In this document: positions 40,236 through 49,502 of the stretch, in pieces
How the letters are laid out: each line of letters opens with the position of its first letter
Numbering within the stretch: position 1 is the stretch's first letter
NCBI RefSeq assembly: GCF_020165195.1
Contig: NZ_JAIUHR010000007.1
Coordinates: 124,001 to 188,000 of the forward strand
Origin: Mesorhizobium sp. CA14
GTDB lineage: Bacteria; Pseudomonadota; Alphaproteobacteria; Rhizobiales; Rhizobiaceae
DNA: 64,000 bases
Direction: 5' to 3'
The notes under the pieces: generated by a model
Seen by the model: the letters and a program-made list of their open reading frames with translations, nothing else
The model's database searches: none
What the model was told of the DNA's origin: nothing
Translations under genes and position numbers: made by a program

Positions 40236-42419
40236 TTACAAAAAGCTCTGCGGGTCGATGTCGACCTGCACCCTGACCGAGCCGCGCAGCTTCGGCCCTT
40301 CCGCCAGCATGGCCCGAATAAAGCCTTGCATGTCCGCGCGCCGTTCGCCTTGCACCAGCAGTCGAAAGCGGTGACGGCCGCCGATCAGCGACAAGGGCGC
40401 CTCGGCCGGGCCGAGCACGAAGAGGTCGGTAGCCTGCGGCGCCGCGCGCCTTAACCCCCGCGCATGGCTTTCGGCCTCGCCCCGTGTCGCGGCGCTGACG
40501 ATGATGCCGGCGAGCCGGCCGAAGGGCGGCAGCGCCGCCCGTTCGCGCTCGGCGATCTCGCGCTCGTAAAACGCTTCCGAATCGCCCGAGACGATCGCCC
40601 GCATCACCGGATGATCCGGCTGGTAGGTCTGCAACAGGCCGAGGCTCTTCTTGCCGGTGCGGCCGGCGCGGCCCGTCACCTGGCTGAGCAGTTGGAAAGT
40701 GCGCTCGGCGGCGCGCGGATCGCCATTTGCCAATCCCAGATCCGCATCGACCACGCCGACCAGCGTCATGCCGGGAAAATTATGGCCCTTGGCGACCAGC
40801 TGCGTGCCGATGACGATATCGGCCTCGCCATTGGCGACGGCTTCGAGTTCAAGCCGAAGCCTGCGCACGCCGCCAAGAAGGTCGGACGACAGCACGATGG
40901 TGCGGGCATCGGGAAAATGCCCCACCACCTCCTCGGCAATGCGCTCGACCCCCGGCCCGCAGGCCACCAGATGGTAGAGCGTGCCGCATTCCGGGCAGGC
41001 TTCCGGCCGGCGCTCGTTGTGGCCGCAGTGATGGCAGACGAGCTGGCCGCGAAAGCGATGCTCGACCAGCCACGCCGAGCAGACCGGGCAGCCGAATCGA
41101 TAGCCGCAGACGCGGCAGAGCGTCAGCGGCGCATAACCGCGCCGGTTGAGGAAAAGCAGCGACTGTTCGTTTTTCTCCAGCGTCCGCCGCATCTGCTCCA
41201 AAAGCACCGGCGACAGGAAACCGCCGCGGGCGGGCGGCGAACGCCGCATGTCGATCGACTTCAGGTCGGGCAACGCGGCTTCCGCGAACCGCGACGACAG
41301 CACGGCCCGGTCGTAGCGGCCCTGGCTGGCGTTGACCCGGCTTTCCACCGAGGGCGTCGCCGAGGCGAGCACGACAGGGAAGCCGCCGATATGGCCGCGC
41401 ACCACCGCCATGTCGCGCGCATTGTAGAAGACGCGGTCTTCCTGCTTGTAGGCGGGATCGTGCTCCTCGTCGACGACGATCAGGCCGAGTTCCTTGAACG
41501 GCAGGAACAGCGCCGAGCGCGCGCCGGCGACGACGCGCACGCCGCCCTCTGCCACCTGCCGCCAGACGCGCTCGCGCATCCGGGGCGGCAGGTCGGAATG
41601 CCACTCCGCCGGCTTGGCGCCGAACCGGTCCTGGAAACGTTCCAGGAAAGCATGCGTCAGCGCAATTTCCGGCAACAGGATCAGCACCTGCCTGCCCTTG
41701 TCGAGCGCCGCCGCTATCGCCTCGAAATAGACTTCCGTCTTGCCGGATCCAGTGACGCCGTCGAGCAGCGTGACGTTGAAAGCATCGGCGGCGACAGCGG
41801 CGCGCAGCTTCTCCGCCGCCGCTTTCTGGTCAGGCATCAATTCCGGCACCGCATGAGAGGGATCAGGCGCCGCCACCACCGGCCGCGGCGGGATCATCAC
41901 CGTCTCGAACACGCCCTGTGCCCGCAATCCGTCGATCACGGTCGAGGAGACGCCCGCCGCATGCGCCAGACCCGAGCGCGTCCAGGCAAGGCCGCCCTCC
42001 GCGGTTTCGAGCACGCGCCGCCGCGCGTCGGTCAGCCGATCCGGCTCGGCAAGCGTGCGCTGCAACCCTTCGATCCATGGCTCCGGGTCGAACGCCTCCG
42101 GCGCGCGCAGCAGCATGCGGGCCACCATACCGGGGGCAGAGAGCGTGTATTGCGCGATCCAGTCGACAAAGCGGCGCATCGCCTTGTCGATCGGCGGGCA
42201 GTCGAACACCTCCTCGATCGGCCGCAATTTCTTCGCATCGACGGTTTCGACCGCGCCGTCCCAGACGATGCCCGCGACCTGGCGCGGCCCGAGCGGCACG
42301 CGCACGATCGAGCCCGGCATCACGCGCATGCCGGGCGGCACGGCATAGGTGTAGGGCCGTTCGGCCGGCATCGGCACCAGCACGGGCGCGGCTGCGACAA
42401 AGGGCGAATCTTCGATCAT
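40236..42419 (-). CDS. priA: Primosomal protein N' (replication restart helicase)
   Basis: 727 residues. Superfamily 2 helicase core with LDGVTGSGKTEVY (Walker A) and VVDEEHD. The zinc-binding insert is CRVCGYRFGCPVCSAWLVEH...CHHCGHNERRPEACPECG. Motif VI is in QVTGRAGR. It reloads the replicative helicase at stalled forks. It ends against the VapC1 stop (convergent) and diverges from the aldolase gene. Confidence 0.96.
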   Translation of the reverse strand: MIEDSPFVAAAPVLVPMPAERPYTYAVPPGMRVMPGSIVRVPLGPRQVAGIVWDGAVETVDAKKLRPIEEVFDCPPIDKAMRRFVDWIAQYTLSAPGMVARMLLRAPEAFDPEPWIEGLQRTLAEPDRLTDARRRVLETAEGGLAWTRSGLAHAAGVSSTVIDGLRAQGVFETVMIPPRPVVAAPDPSHAVPELMPDQKAAAEKLRAAVAADAFNVTLLDGVTGSGKTEVYFEAIAAALDKGRQVLILLPEIALTHAFLERFQDRFGAKPAEWHSDLPPRMRERVWRQVAEGGVRVVAGARSALFLPFKELGLIVVDEEHDPAYKQEDRVFYNARDMAVVRGHIGGFPVVLASATPSVESRVNASQGRYDRAVLSSRFAEAALPDLKSIDMRRSPPARGGFLSPVLLEQMRRTLEKNEQSLLFLNRRGYAPLTLCRVCGYRFGCPVCSAWLVEHRFRGQLVCHHCGHNERRPEACPECGTLYHLVACGPGVERIAEEVVGHFPDARTIVLSSDLLGGVRRLRLELEAVANGEADIVIGTQLVAKGHNFPGMTLVGVVDADLGLANGDPRAAERTFQLLSQVTGRAGRTGKKSLGLLQTYQPDHPVMRAIVSGDSEAFYEREIAERERAALPPFGRLAGIIVSAATRGEAESHARGLRRAAPQATDLFVLGPAEAPLSLIGGRHRFRLLVQGERRADMQGFIRAMLAEGPKLRGSVRVQVDIDPQSFL

Positions 42420-42441
42420 CGGGCGTGACCTTGCCCTGACT

Positions 42442-42455
42442 TTGGTCTAGATCAA
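42442..42455. promoter_or_regulatory. Candidate FNR/FixK-type box
   Basis: TTGGTCTAGATCAA differs by one base from the TTGAT-N4-ATCAA consensus of FNR/FixK-family regulators. It lies between priA and the divergent aldolase gene, centred about 61 bases upstream of the aldolase ATG. That would suit direct activation of that gene under low oxygen. A single site found by eye. Confidence 0.4.
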
Positions 42456-42509
42456 AGGGGACCCTCGCATCTGCCTGGCTGGCGCCCGGCAATCCCCAAG
42501 GAGACCGCC

Positions 42510-43166
42510 ATGAAATTTTTTGTCGACACCGCTGACATCAAGGAAATCAAGGAGCTCAACGATCTGGGGCTGCTGGACGGCGTCACCACCAACCCGTCGC
42601 TGATCCTGAAATCGGGCGGCAAGATTTCCGAAGTCACCAAGCAGATCTGCGACATCGTCGAAGGCCCGGTCTCGGCCGAGGTCGTGGCGACCGAATACAA
42701 GGACATGATGGCCGAGGCCAAGGTGCTGGCCAAGATCGCGCCGAACGTGGCCATCAAGGTGCCGTTGACGCTGGACGGCCTCAAGGCCTGCAAGACGATC
42801 CGCACCGAGTTGAACCGCATGGTCAACGTGACGCTCTGCTTCTCGGCCAACCAGGCGCTGCTCGCCGCCAAGGCCGGCGCCTCCTTCATCTCGCCCTTTG
42901 TCGGCCGCATCGACGACACCGGCTCGGACGGCATGGAGCTGATCTCGGAAATCAAGCAGATCTACGAAAACTACGATTTCAAGACCGAGATCCTGACCGC
43001 TTCGGTGCGCACCGTGAACCACGTAAAGCAGGCCGCGCTGATCGGCGCCGACATCGTGACCGCGCCGCCGGCGACGCTGAAGGCGCTCGTCAATCACCCG
43101 CTGACCGACAAGGGCCTTGCCGCCTTCCTCGCCGATTGGGCCAAGACCGGCCAGAAGATCGGCTGA
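42510..43166 (+). CDS. fsa: Fructose-6-phosphate aldolase / transaldolase-like protein
   Basis: 218 residues. [25 protein letters not shown] and [14 protein letters not shown] (catalytic Lys region) plus [11 protein letters not shown] are typical of the small TalB-like subfamily. In many bacteria it is named transaldolase (tal/talC) and acts in the pentose phosphate pathway; the FSA-type aldolase is the close relative. AAGGAGA lies just before the ATG. A possible FNR/FixK box is upstream. Confidence 0.9.
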   Translation: MKFFVDTADIKEIKELNDLGLLDGVTTNPSLILKSGGKISEVTKQICDIVEGPVSAEVVATEYKDMMAEAKVLAKIAPNVAIKVPLTLDGLKACKTIRTELNRMVNVTLCFSANQALLAAKAGASFISPFVGRIDDTGSDGMELISEIKQIYENYDFKTEILTASVRTVNHVKQAALIGADIVTAPPATLKALVNHPLTDKGLAAFLADWAKTGQKIG

Positions 43167-43186
43167 CACCCTCCGATCTGAAAAAG

Positions 43187-43212
43187 AAAAAGGCCGGGCG
43201 ACCGGCCTTTTT
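43187..43212 (+). terminator. Terminator after the aldolase gene
   Basis: AAAAAGGCCGG-GCGA-CCGGCCTTTTT, a perfect 11-bp stem with T-run, 20 bases past the stop. The A-run makes it potentially bidirectional. Confidence 0.9.
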
Positions 43213-43233
43213 CGTAGGCGCAAGCGGCGCGCG

Positions 43234-43377
43234 GAGGCGTGTTGAGATTCAGGTCAGGGCGAGCCGAAAATGACGGTTTGCGAGAACCGGAGCGGAGCGT
43301 ACTTAAAGTACGTGAGCACCGGAAGCGCAGGAAACTGGCATTTGCAGGCCGGCCTCACCTGAATATCAACATGCCTC
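43234..43377. repeat. Full-length hairpin repeat (family B), copy 2
   Basis: GAGGCGTGTTGAGATTCAGG ... CCTGAATATCAACATGCCTC with an internal CGTACTTAAAGTACG centre. Same element as at 18218. The right end abuts the lptE stop codon (TCA at 43376-43378). Confidence 0.85.
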
Positions 43378-43957
43378 AGGCTTTCTTGCCGTGCTTGGCC
43401 AAGTCCTGCGCGATCGACAGCCGCAGCAGGTCGGCCAATTCCCGCGCGGCGCGGTTCTCGGCGTCGATCTGTGCACGATAGGCCGCGAATTCCTGGCGCG
43501 GCCGGTCGAAGGACGAGGGGATCGAGCGCTTGCCGACGGCAATCACCGTATTGGTCGCGGTATCCCTGAGCACGTAGTTGGCGGTCAGCGTGACCGTGCC
43601 TGCCGTCGGCTCGTCTTCCTGGGTCTGCACCTGCACGATGGCCGCCGATTCGACCAGCTCGGTGACGCCGAGATCGAGCGTGTAGGCCGGCGAGGCCGGC
43701 TCGCCCGAGCCCTGCCCGAAGGCGAAGATCAGATTGTTGCGCACCTGCTGCGCGTAGCGGGTGTTGACCGGCTTGATCGAGATCGAGGCGAGCTCGGCGG
43801 ATGCGCTGAGCTGCGATCCGGGCGACAGCGGCTGGCTGGAATAGAGCGGCCGCACGGTGCAGGCCGAAACCAGCGCAAGCGCGGCGGCCATGCCGCAGAC
43901 CGCCAGGCGGCCGCGCAGGCGGGCCGGTTGTGACTTCACCGGTTCAGGCAACGACAT
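43376..43957 (-). CDS. lptE: LPS assembly lipoprotein LptE
   Basis: 193 residues with a lipobox (LVSAC, Cys33) after a basic N-terminus and hydrophobic core. TVRPLYS follows the cysteine, as in alphaproteobacterial LptE. The body has [20 protein letters not shown] and [16 protein letters not shown]. LptE plugs LptD and moves LPS to the outer membrane. The first 14 bases overlap the end of leuS. The usual downstream holA is absent; a repeat follows instead. Confidence 0.87.
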   Translation of the reverse strand: MSLPEPVKSQPARLRGRLAVCGMAAALALVSACTVRPLYSSQPLSPGSQLSASAELASISIKPVNTRYAQQVRNNLIFAFGQGSGEPASPAYTLDLGVTELVESAAIVQVQTQEDEPTAGTVTLTANYVLRDTATNTVIAVGKRSIPSSFDRPRQEFAAYRAQIDAENRAARELADLLRLSIAQDLAKHGKKA

Positions 43958-46571
43958 TGACGATCCTCTGCGGGACGATGATCACCTTGCGCGGAGCCTT
44001 ACCTTCCAGTGCTTTTTGCACGAAGTCGAGAGCCAGCACCGCTTTTTCGACGGCACCTTGATCCGCGTCGCGCGCAATTGTCAAATCCCCGCGCTTCTTG
44101 CCGTTGACCTGCACCGGCAGCACGATCTCGTTGTCGACGACCAGCGCTGGATCGTAGACCGGCCAGGGCCGCTCGGCGACCATCTCGGTGCCGCCCAGCG
44201 CCTGCCAGCACTCTTCCGCCAGATGCGGCATGACCGGCGCGATGATGTGCACCAAAATTTCCACCGCTTCGCGGCAGGCGCCCTTCAGCGCGTCGTCGGC
44301 CTTGCCTTCGGCAACGTCGGCGAGCGGCGCGGCCAGCACATTGGCGAGCTCGTAGATGCGGGCGATCGCACGGTTGAAGCCGAGCTTCTCGATGTCCTCG
44401 CCGACCGCCTTCAGGATCTTGTGCGCCGCCTTGGAAACGGCTCCCGCATCGCCATCCTTCGCCGCCGCCGGTTTCACGCCGGGCAGCTGCTCGTCCGCGA
44501 TCTGCACCAGGCGCCAGATGCGCTGCACGAAGCGATGCGCGCCGGCCGCACCCTCGTCGGTCCATTCGACGTCGCGCTCCGGCGGTGAGTCCGACAGCAT
44601 GAACCAGCGCGCCGTGTCGGCGCCGTAGCCGTCGGTGATCTCTTCCGGGCTCACCGTGTTCTTCTTCGACTTCGACATCTTCTCCAGCGCGCCGATCGTC
44701 GCCTCCTCGCCGGTGGCGATCTCGACGGCACGGCGCTTGCCGCCCACGTCCTCGAGCCTGACCTCGCCCGGCGACAGCCAGCGTCCGTTGTTGGACGGGC
44801 CGCCGACGCGGTAGGTCTCGTGCACCACCATGCCCTGCGTGAACAGCCCCTTGAACGGCTCGGCCAGATTGAGGTGACCGGTCTCGCGCATGGCGCGGGT
44901 GAAGAAGCGCGAATAGAGCAAATGCAGGATCGCGTGCTCGATGCCGCCGATATACTGGTCGACCGCCAGCCATTCGTCGGCCGCCTTCGGCTCGGTCGGC
45001 TCATTGGCCCAGGGCGCGGTGAAGCGCGCGAAATACCAGGACGAATCGACGAACGTATCCATCGTGTCGGTCTCGCGCCGCGCATCGCGGCCGCATTGCG
45101 GGCATTTCACATGCCGCCAGGTCGGATGACGGTCGAGCGGGTTACCCGGGCGGTCGAACTCGATGTCGTCGGGCAGCTTCACCGGCAGGTCGGCCTTCGG
45201 CACCGGCACGACGCCGCAGGCCTCGCAATGGATCATCGGGATCGGGCAGCCCCAGTAGCGCTGGCGCGAGATGCCCCAGTCGCGCAGGCGGAAATTCACC
45301 TTGCGCTCCGCCATCGGCCGGCCGCCGATGCTTTTCTGTTCCAGGAGCTTTGCCACTTCATCAAACGCCCTCTCGGGCTTCATGCCGTCGAGGAAGCGCG
45401 AATTGATCATCACGCCGTCGTCGACATAGGCTTCCTCGATGATCTGGAAGGTTTTCGCGTCGGCACCTTCCGGCATAACCACCGGGATCACCGGCAGGCC
45501 GTATTTGTTGGCGAAGTCGAGGTCGCGCTGGTCGCCCGAGGGGCAGCCGAAAATGGCGCCGGTGCCGTATTCCATCAGCACGAAGTTGGCAACATAGACC
45601 GGCAGCGTCCAATTCTCGTCGAACGGATGGACAACGCGGATGCCGGTGTCGAAGCCCTTCTTCTCGGCCGTCTCCAGCGCCGCCACCGAGGTGCCCATAT
45701 GGCGGACCTCGTCGATGAACTTCGCCAGCTCGACATTGGTCTCGGCGGCTTTTCTCGCCAGCGGATGGTCGGAGGCGACCGCCATGAAGGAGGCGCCGAA
45801 GATGGTATCGGGCCTTGTCGTATAGACTTCCAGCTCATGCGCATCGCCGACCGGCTTTTCCAGCGGCCAGCGGATCAGCAGCCCTTCCGACCGGCCGATC
45901 CAGTTGTGCTGCATCAGCTTGACCTTTTCCGGCCACTCTTCGAGTCCGTTGAGCGAGTCCAGCAGATCCTGCGCGAAGTCGGTAATCTTGAAGAACCACT
46001 GCGTCAGCTCGCGCTGCTCGACCAGCGCGCCCGAGCGCCAGCCGCGGCCGTCGATGACCTGCTCGTTGGCGAGCACCGTCATGTCCTCCGGGTCCCAGTT
46101 GACCTTGGAGGATTTGCGCGTCACCAGCCCCTTCTCGACGAAGTCGAGGAACAGCATCTGCTGGCGGTGGTAATAGTCGACGTCGCAGGTCGCGAACTCG
46201 CGCGCCCAGTCGAGCGACAGGCCCATCATCTTGAGCTGCTCGCGCATGACCGCGATGTTCTCGTAGGTCCAGTCCTTGGGATGGACCTTGTTCTGCATGG
46301 CGGCGTTTTCGGCCGGCATGCCGAACGCGTCCCAGCCCATCGGGTGCAGCACGTTGAAGCCCTTGGCGCGCTTGTAGCGCGCCACCACGTCGCCCATCGT
46401 GTAGTTGCGGGTGTGGCCAATATGGATCTTGCCCGACGGATAGGGGAACATCTCGAGCACGTAGTATTTCGGCTTCGGGTCGTCGTTGCGCGCCTCGAAC
46501 AGCTTCTTTTCGGCCCAGGCCTTCTGCCATTTGGGCTCTGACGTGCGCGGATTGTATCGTTCGGTTGCCAT
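43944..46571 (-). CDS. leuS: Leucyl-tRNA synthetase
   Basis: 875 residues. HIGH motif in [15 protein letters not shown] (His50). The editing domain includes [11 protein letters not shown]. The KMSKS motif begins at residue 631 ([15 protein letters not shown]). The C-terminal anticodon-binding domain ends [13 protein letters not shown]. Charges tRNA-Leu. Length matches the bacterial enzyme. Confidence 0.98.
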   Translation of the reverse strand: MATERYNPRTSEPKWQKAWAEKKLFEARNDDPKPKYYVLEMFPYPSGKIHIGHTRNYTMGDVVARYKRAKGFNVLHPMGWDAFGMPAENAAMQNKVHPKDWTYENIAVMREQLKMMGLSLDWAREFATCDVDYYHRQQMLFLDFVEKGLVTRKSSKVNWDPEDMTVLANEQVIDGRGWRSGALVEQRELTQWFFKITDFAQDLLDSLNGLEEWPEKVKLMQHNWIGRSEGLLIRWPLEKPVGDAHELEVYTTRPDTIFGASFMAVASDHPLARKAAETNVELAKFIDEVRHMGTSVAALETAEKKGFDTGIRVVHPFDENWTLPVYVANFVLMEYGTGAIFGCPSGDQRDLDFANKYGLPVIPVVMPEGADAKTFQIIEEAYVDDGVMINSRFLDGMKPERAFDEVAKLLEQKSIGGRPMAERKVNFRLRDWGISRQRYWGCPIPMIHCEACGVVPVPKADLPVKLPDDIEFDRPGNPLDRHPTWRHVKCPQCGRDARRETDTMDTFVDSSWYFARFTAPWANEPTEPKAADEWLAVDQYIGGIEHAILHLLYSRFFTRAMRETGHLNLAEPFKGLFTQGMVVHETYRVGGPSNNGRWLSPGEVRLEDVGGKRRAVEIATGEEATIGALEKMSKSKKNTVSPEEITDGYGADTARWFMLSDSPPERDVEWTDEGAAGAHRFVQRIWRLVQIADEQLPGVKPAAAKDGDAGAVSKAAHKILKAVGEDIEKLGFNRAIARIYELANVLAAPLADVAEGKADDALKGACREAVEILVHIIAPVMPHLAEECWQALGGTEMVAERPWPVYDPALVVDNEIVLPVQVNGKKRGDLTIARDADQGAVEKAVLALDFVQKALEGKAPRKVIIVPQRIVNVVA

Positions 46572-46613
46572 CGGATGTTTTTCACTTAAAAGCAGGTGCG
46601 CGGTGCTGGATTA

Positions 46614-46755
46614 AGGCGTGTTGATATTCAGGTCAGGCCGAGCCGAAAATGGCGGGTTCCGAGAACCGGAGCGGAGCGTACTTAAAGTACGTGAGCACCG
46701 GAAGCGCAGGAAACCGGCATTTGCAGGCCGGTATCACCTGAATATCAACACGCCT
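46614..46755. repeat. Full-length hairpin repeat (family B), copy 3
   Basis: The best-preserved copy. A perfect 20-base terminal inverted repeat (AGGCGTGTTGATATTCAGGT at 46614-46633 and its complement at 46736-46755) encloses arms that pair across CGTACTTAAAGTACG. It lies upstream of leuS. Confidence 0.9.
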
Positions 46756-46860
46756 AGGCCGGCAGCCGAGACTATGTCGTCGCGGTGTTCACCATGGATT
46801 GCCGGACCCGTCAACTGCGGCGAGCCGGCCGGCCATGAAAACTATAGGCAGGATAGTGGC

Positions 46861-47523
46861 ATGACGAACGCCGTAAAGCAGCTTCACGCGGTCAAGGCGA
46901 AGATCGCGAACGCCGAACGCGAGGCGAAGCAAGCGCCCGGCGCAGTCACGCTTGTGGCGGTGTCGAAGACCTTCGCGGCCGAGGACATCCGCCCGGTCAT
47001 CGAGGCGGACCAGCGCGTCTTCGGCGAGAACCGGGTGCAGGAAGCGCAAGGCAAATGGCCGGCGCTGAAGGCGGCATTCGCCGACATCGAGCTGCACCTG
47101 ATCGGCCCGCTGCAATCCAACAAGGCCAAGGAAGCGGTGGCGCTTTTCGATGTCATCGAGACCGTCGACCGCGAGAAGATCGCCGCTGAGCTTTCAAAAG
47201 AAATGGCCCGGCAGGGCCGTACGCCAAAACTCTATGTCCAGGTCAACACCGGCTCCGAGCCGCAAAAGGCCGGCATCGAGCCGCGCGAGGCGGTCGCTTT
47301 CGTCAAACGCTGCCGCGACGTGCATGGTCTGGCCATCGAAGGCCTGATGTGCATCCCGCCAGCCGATGAGAATCCCGGCCCGCATTTCGCGCTTCTGGAA
47401 AAGCTCGCCCGCGAGGCGGGCGTCGCGAAGCTCTCGATGGGCATGTCCGGCGACTACGAGACCGCGATCGCCTTCGGCGCGACCAGCGTCCGGGTAGGGT
47501 CGGCGATCTTCGGCAACCGGTGA
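46861..47523 (+). CDS. yggS: YggS-family PLP homeostasis protein
   Basis: 220 residues from MTNAVKQ; the frame extends upstream only through the family-B repeat. LVAVSKTF carries the PLP lysine, followed by FGENRVQEAQGKW, LHLIGPLQSNKAKEAV, QVNTGSEPQKAGIEP and LSMGMSGDYETAI. This single-domain PLP protein has no enzyme activity but controls free PLP and amino-acid balance. Confidence 0.95.
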   Translation: MTNAVKQLHAVKAKIANAEREAKQAPGAVTLVAVSKTFAAEDIRPVIEADQRVFGENRVQEAQGKWPALKAAFADIELHLIGPLQSNKAKEAVALFDVIETVDREKIAAELSKEMARQGRTPKLYVQVNTGSEPQKAGIEPREAVAFVKRCRDVHGLAIEGLMCIPPADENPGPHFALLEKLAREAGVAKLSMGMSGDYETAIAFGATSVRVGSAIFGNR

Positions 47524-47555
47524 CGCCGTCACCTGCTACCTTTCGCTGGAGTTGA

Positions 47556-47583
47556 TTGATAATCGGCTGCTACCGCGTTATAT
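47556..47583 (+). promoter_or_regulatory. Promoter of toxin-antitoxin module 2
   Basis: TTGATA (47556-47561), 16 bases, TTATAT (47578-47583). A short palindrome CTAGCTAG (47593-47600) lies between it and the GTG start and may be the antitoxin operator. Confidence 0.45.
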
Positions 47584-47611
47584 CTAGCCAAGCTAGCTAG
47601 GAGTAGGCGGC

Positions 47612-47866
47612 GTGAACTGGCATCTTCAGGACGCGAAGAACAATTTTTCAAAAGTGGTCCAGCGCGCGCGAACAGAGGGGCCGCAGACCGTGACGCTTCG
47701 TGGCGAACGGGCTGCAGTCGTGCTTTCCGCCGAGGACTACGACCGCCTGGCCGGGAAAAAGAAATCGCTCGCCGAATATCTTCTGACCGGCCCCGGCTGG
47801 GACGATGAGTTTGATAAGGAAATCACCCGCCGCCCGGATACGATGATCCGGGACGTCGACCTCTGA
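47612..47866 (+). CDS. Phd/YefM-type antitoxin 2
   Basis: 84 residues from GTG, preceded by AGGAGTAGG. MNWHLQDAKNNFSKVVQRA...QTVTLRGERAAVVLSAEDYDRL is the Phd/YefM fold. The C-terminus TMIRDVDL is the same short tail as antitoxin 1 (PSRDVDL). The stop overlaps the toxin ATG (TGATG). Confidence 0.9.
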   Translation: MNWHLQDAKNNFSKVVQRARTEGPQTVTLRGERAAVVLSAEDYDRLAGKKKSLAEYLLTGPGWDDEFDKEITRRPDTMIRDVDL

Positions 47867-48267
47867 TGTATCTGCTCGATACGAACGTTGTTTCAGACGT
47901 ACAAAGGCGACTGCCGAAACCAACCTCCTGGCTGGCTTCGGTTGATCCGACCTCGATCAGTCTCAGTGTGATCACCATTGGTGAGATCGAACGTGGGATC
48001 GTCAAGCAGCGCAAGACCGATCCCGACAGGGCAGCCCGGCTTGACGTCTGGCTGCGGGAACTGCGCCGAGACAATGCGGACCGCATTCTGGCGATCACGG
48101 AAGAGGTCGCCCTCGTGTGGGGCCGCATCACGGCCGGACGTACGCGAGGGAACGCCGACACCCTCATTGCGGCAACCGCCCTCGTGCACGACCTGATCCT
48201 GGTCACCCGAAACGTCGCTGACTTCGAAGACGTGGGCGTGACGGTCGTCAATCCCTGGGAAGTCTGA
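47866..48267 (+). CDS. vapC: VapC-type PIN-domain toxin 2
   Basis: 133 residues. MYLLDTNVVSD, TIGEIERGI and NADTLIAATALVHDLILVTRNVADFEDVGV give the full PIN acidic set. It has the usual VapC length. Its relation to toxin 1 (8 kb away) is only family level. Confidence 0.92.
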   Translation: MYLLDTNVVSDVQRRLPKPTSWLASVDPTSISLSVITIGEIERGIVKQRKTDPDRAARLDVWLRELRRDNADRILAITEEVALVWGRITAGRTRGNADTLIAATALVHDLILVTRNVADFEDVGVTVVNPWEV

Positions 48268-48337
48268 CGTTCAAGATCCGCTGATTGGCAACTTCACATC
48301 AAGTTGACCACCGCGCTTGCGCCAGAACTTGAAACGA

Positions 48338-48368
48338 AACGGTCCGTTCCTATGTGCTTAGTGCACAT
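48338..48368. promoter_or_regulatory. Possible operator upstream of aldo/keto reductase 1
   Basis: Two palindromes: AACGGTCCGTT (48338-48348) and ATGTGC-TTAGT-GCACAT (48352-48368), 27-57 bases before the reductase ATG. They may bind a regulator; none is assigned. Confidence 0.3.
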
Positions 48369-48394
48369 TCACTCCTTTCTCGGGGAATCTCACC

Positions 48395-49444
48395 ATGCGT
48401 TATAATCAGCTCGGCAATACCGGCCTGTTCGTTTCCGAACTCTGCCTCGGCACCATGACCTTCGGCGCCGCAGGCGAGAATGCCCAATGGGGCCTGATCG
48501 CCAGCCTCGACCAGAAGGGCGTCAACGAGATCGTCGCCCGCTCGATCGCCGCCGGCGTCAATTTCTTCGATACCGCGGACGTCTATTCCTTCGGCCAGTC
48601 CGAGCAGCTGCTGGGACAGTCGCTCAAGGATCTCGGCGTGAAACGTTCGGACGTTATCATCGCCACCAAAGTGCATGGCGCCATGGGCAGCGGACCCAAT
48701 GAGCGCGGCTCCTCGCGCGGTCACATCATGGATTCGGTGGACGGCAGCCTTAAGCGACTGCAGCTCGATCACATCGACCTCTACCAATTGCATGGTACCG
48801 ACACGGTGACGCCGATCGACGAGACGCTGCGCGCGCTCGACGATCTCGTCGCCAGCGGCAAGGTCCGCTATGTCGGCGTCTCCAACTGGCAGGCCTGGCG
48901 CATCGCCAAGGCGCTGGGCATCGCCGAGCGCAAAGGTTTTGCCCGCTTCGAGACCATCCAGTCCTACTACTCGATCGCCGGCCGCGATCTCGAGCGCGAG
49001 ATCGTTCCGCTGATCAACGAGGAAAAGCTGGGCCTGATGGTCTGGTCGCCAATGGCCGGCGGCCTGCTTTCCGGCAAATACGGCCCCGGCGCGCCTGGCA
49101 ATGGCGAGGGTCGCCGCGCTTCCTTCAACTTCCCGCCGGTCAATGAGGACCGCGCCTGGGCGGCGGTTGCCGTCATGCGCGAGGTCGCCAGGAAGCACGA
49201 TGTCAGCGTCGCCACGGTGGCATTGGGCTATGTGCTGGCAAAACCTTTTGTCATGAGCGTCCTCATCGGCGCCAGCCGCATGGACCAGCTCGAGCAGAAC
49301 CTCGCCGCGACCGGCTTGAAGCTCGACGCCGACGACCTCGCCAGGCTCGACGAGGTGAGCGCGCTGCCTGCCGAGTATCCCGGCTGGATGCTGGAGCGGC
49401 AAGGCGCCGGCCGGCGTCCCGCGCCGTTCGTGCCGAAGGCGTAA
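48395..49444 (+). CDS. Aldo/keto reductase 1
   Basis: 349 residues of the AKR superfamily. Catalytic Asp-Tyr in FFDTADVYS, Lys in IIATKVHGAM, His in LYQLHGTD, and the NADPH-binding end SVLIGASRMDQLEQNL. The TIM-barrel layout fits the AKR11/12-like group that reduces aldehydes or sugars with NADPH. It lies upstream of a LysR gene in the opposite orientation. Confidence 0.9.
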   Translation: MRYNQLGNTGLFVSELCLGTMTFGAAGENAQWGLIASLDQKGVNEIVARSIAAGVNFFDTADVYSFGQSEQLLGQSLKDLGVKRSDVIIATKVHGAMGSGPNERGSSRGHIMDSVDGSLKRLQLDHIDLYQLHGTDTVTPIDETLRALDDLVASGKVRYVGVSNWQAWRIAKALGIAERKGFARFETIQSYYSIAGRDLEREIVPLINEEKLGLMVWSPMAGGLLSGKYGPGAPGNGEGRRASFNFPPVNEDRAWAAVAVMREVARKHDVSVATVALGYVLAKPFVMSVLIGASRMDQLEQNLAATGLKLDADDLARLDEVSALPAEYPGWMLERQGAGRRPAPFVPKA

Positions 49445-49502
49445 TTCCGTTCGAGCAGAGAGGTCAGAGCCGCGTGCCATTGGCGCGCGGCTCTTTCCTC
49501 AT

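Noticed and set aside
40464..42428. 654-residue plus-strand ORF opposite priA
   Set aside because: Shadow of priA; composition and position fit codon-bias artefact.
46618..46860. N-terminal extension of the YggS gene and a similar ORF at 43239 sharing a repeated peptide
   Set aside because: The shared peptide is only the translated family-B repeat; the true start is at 46861.
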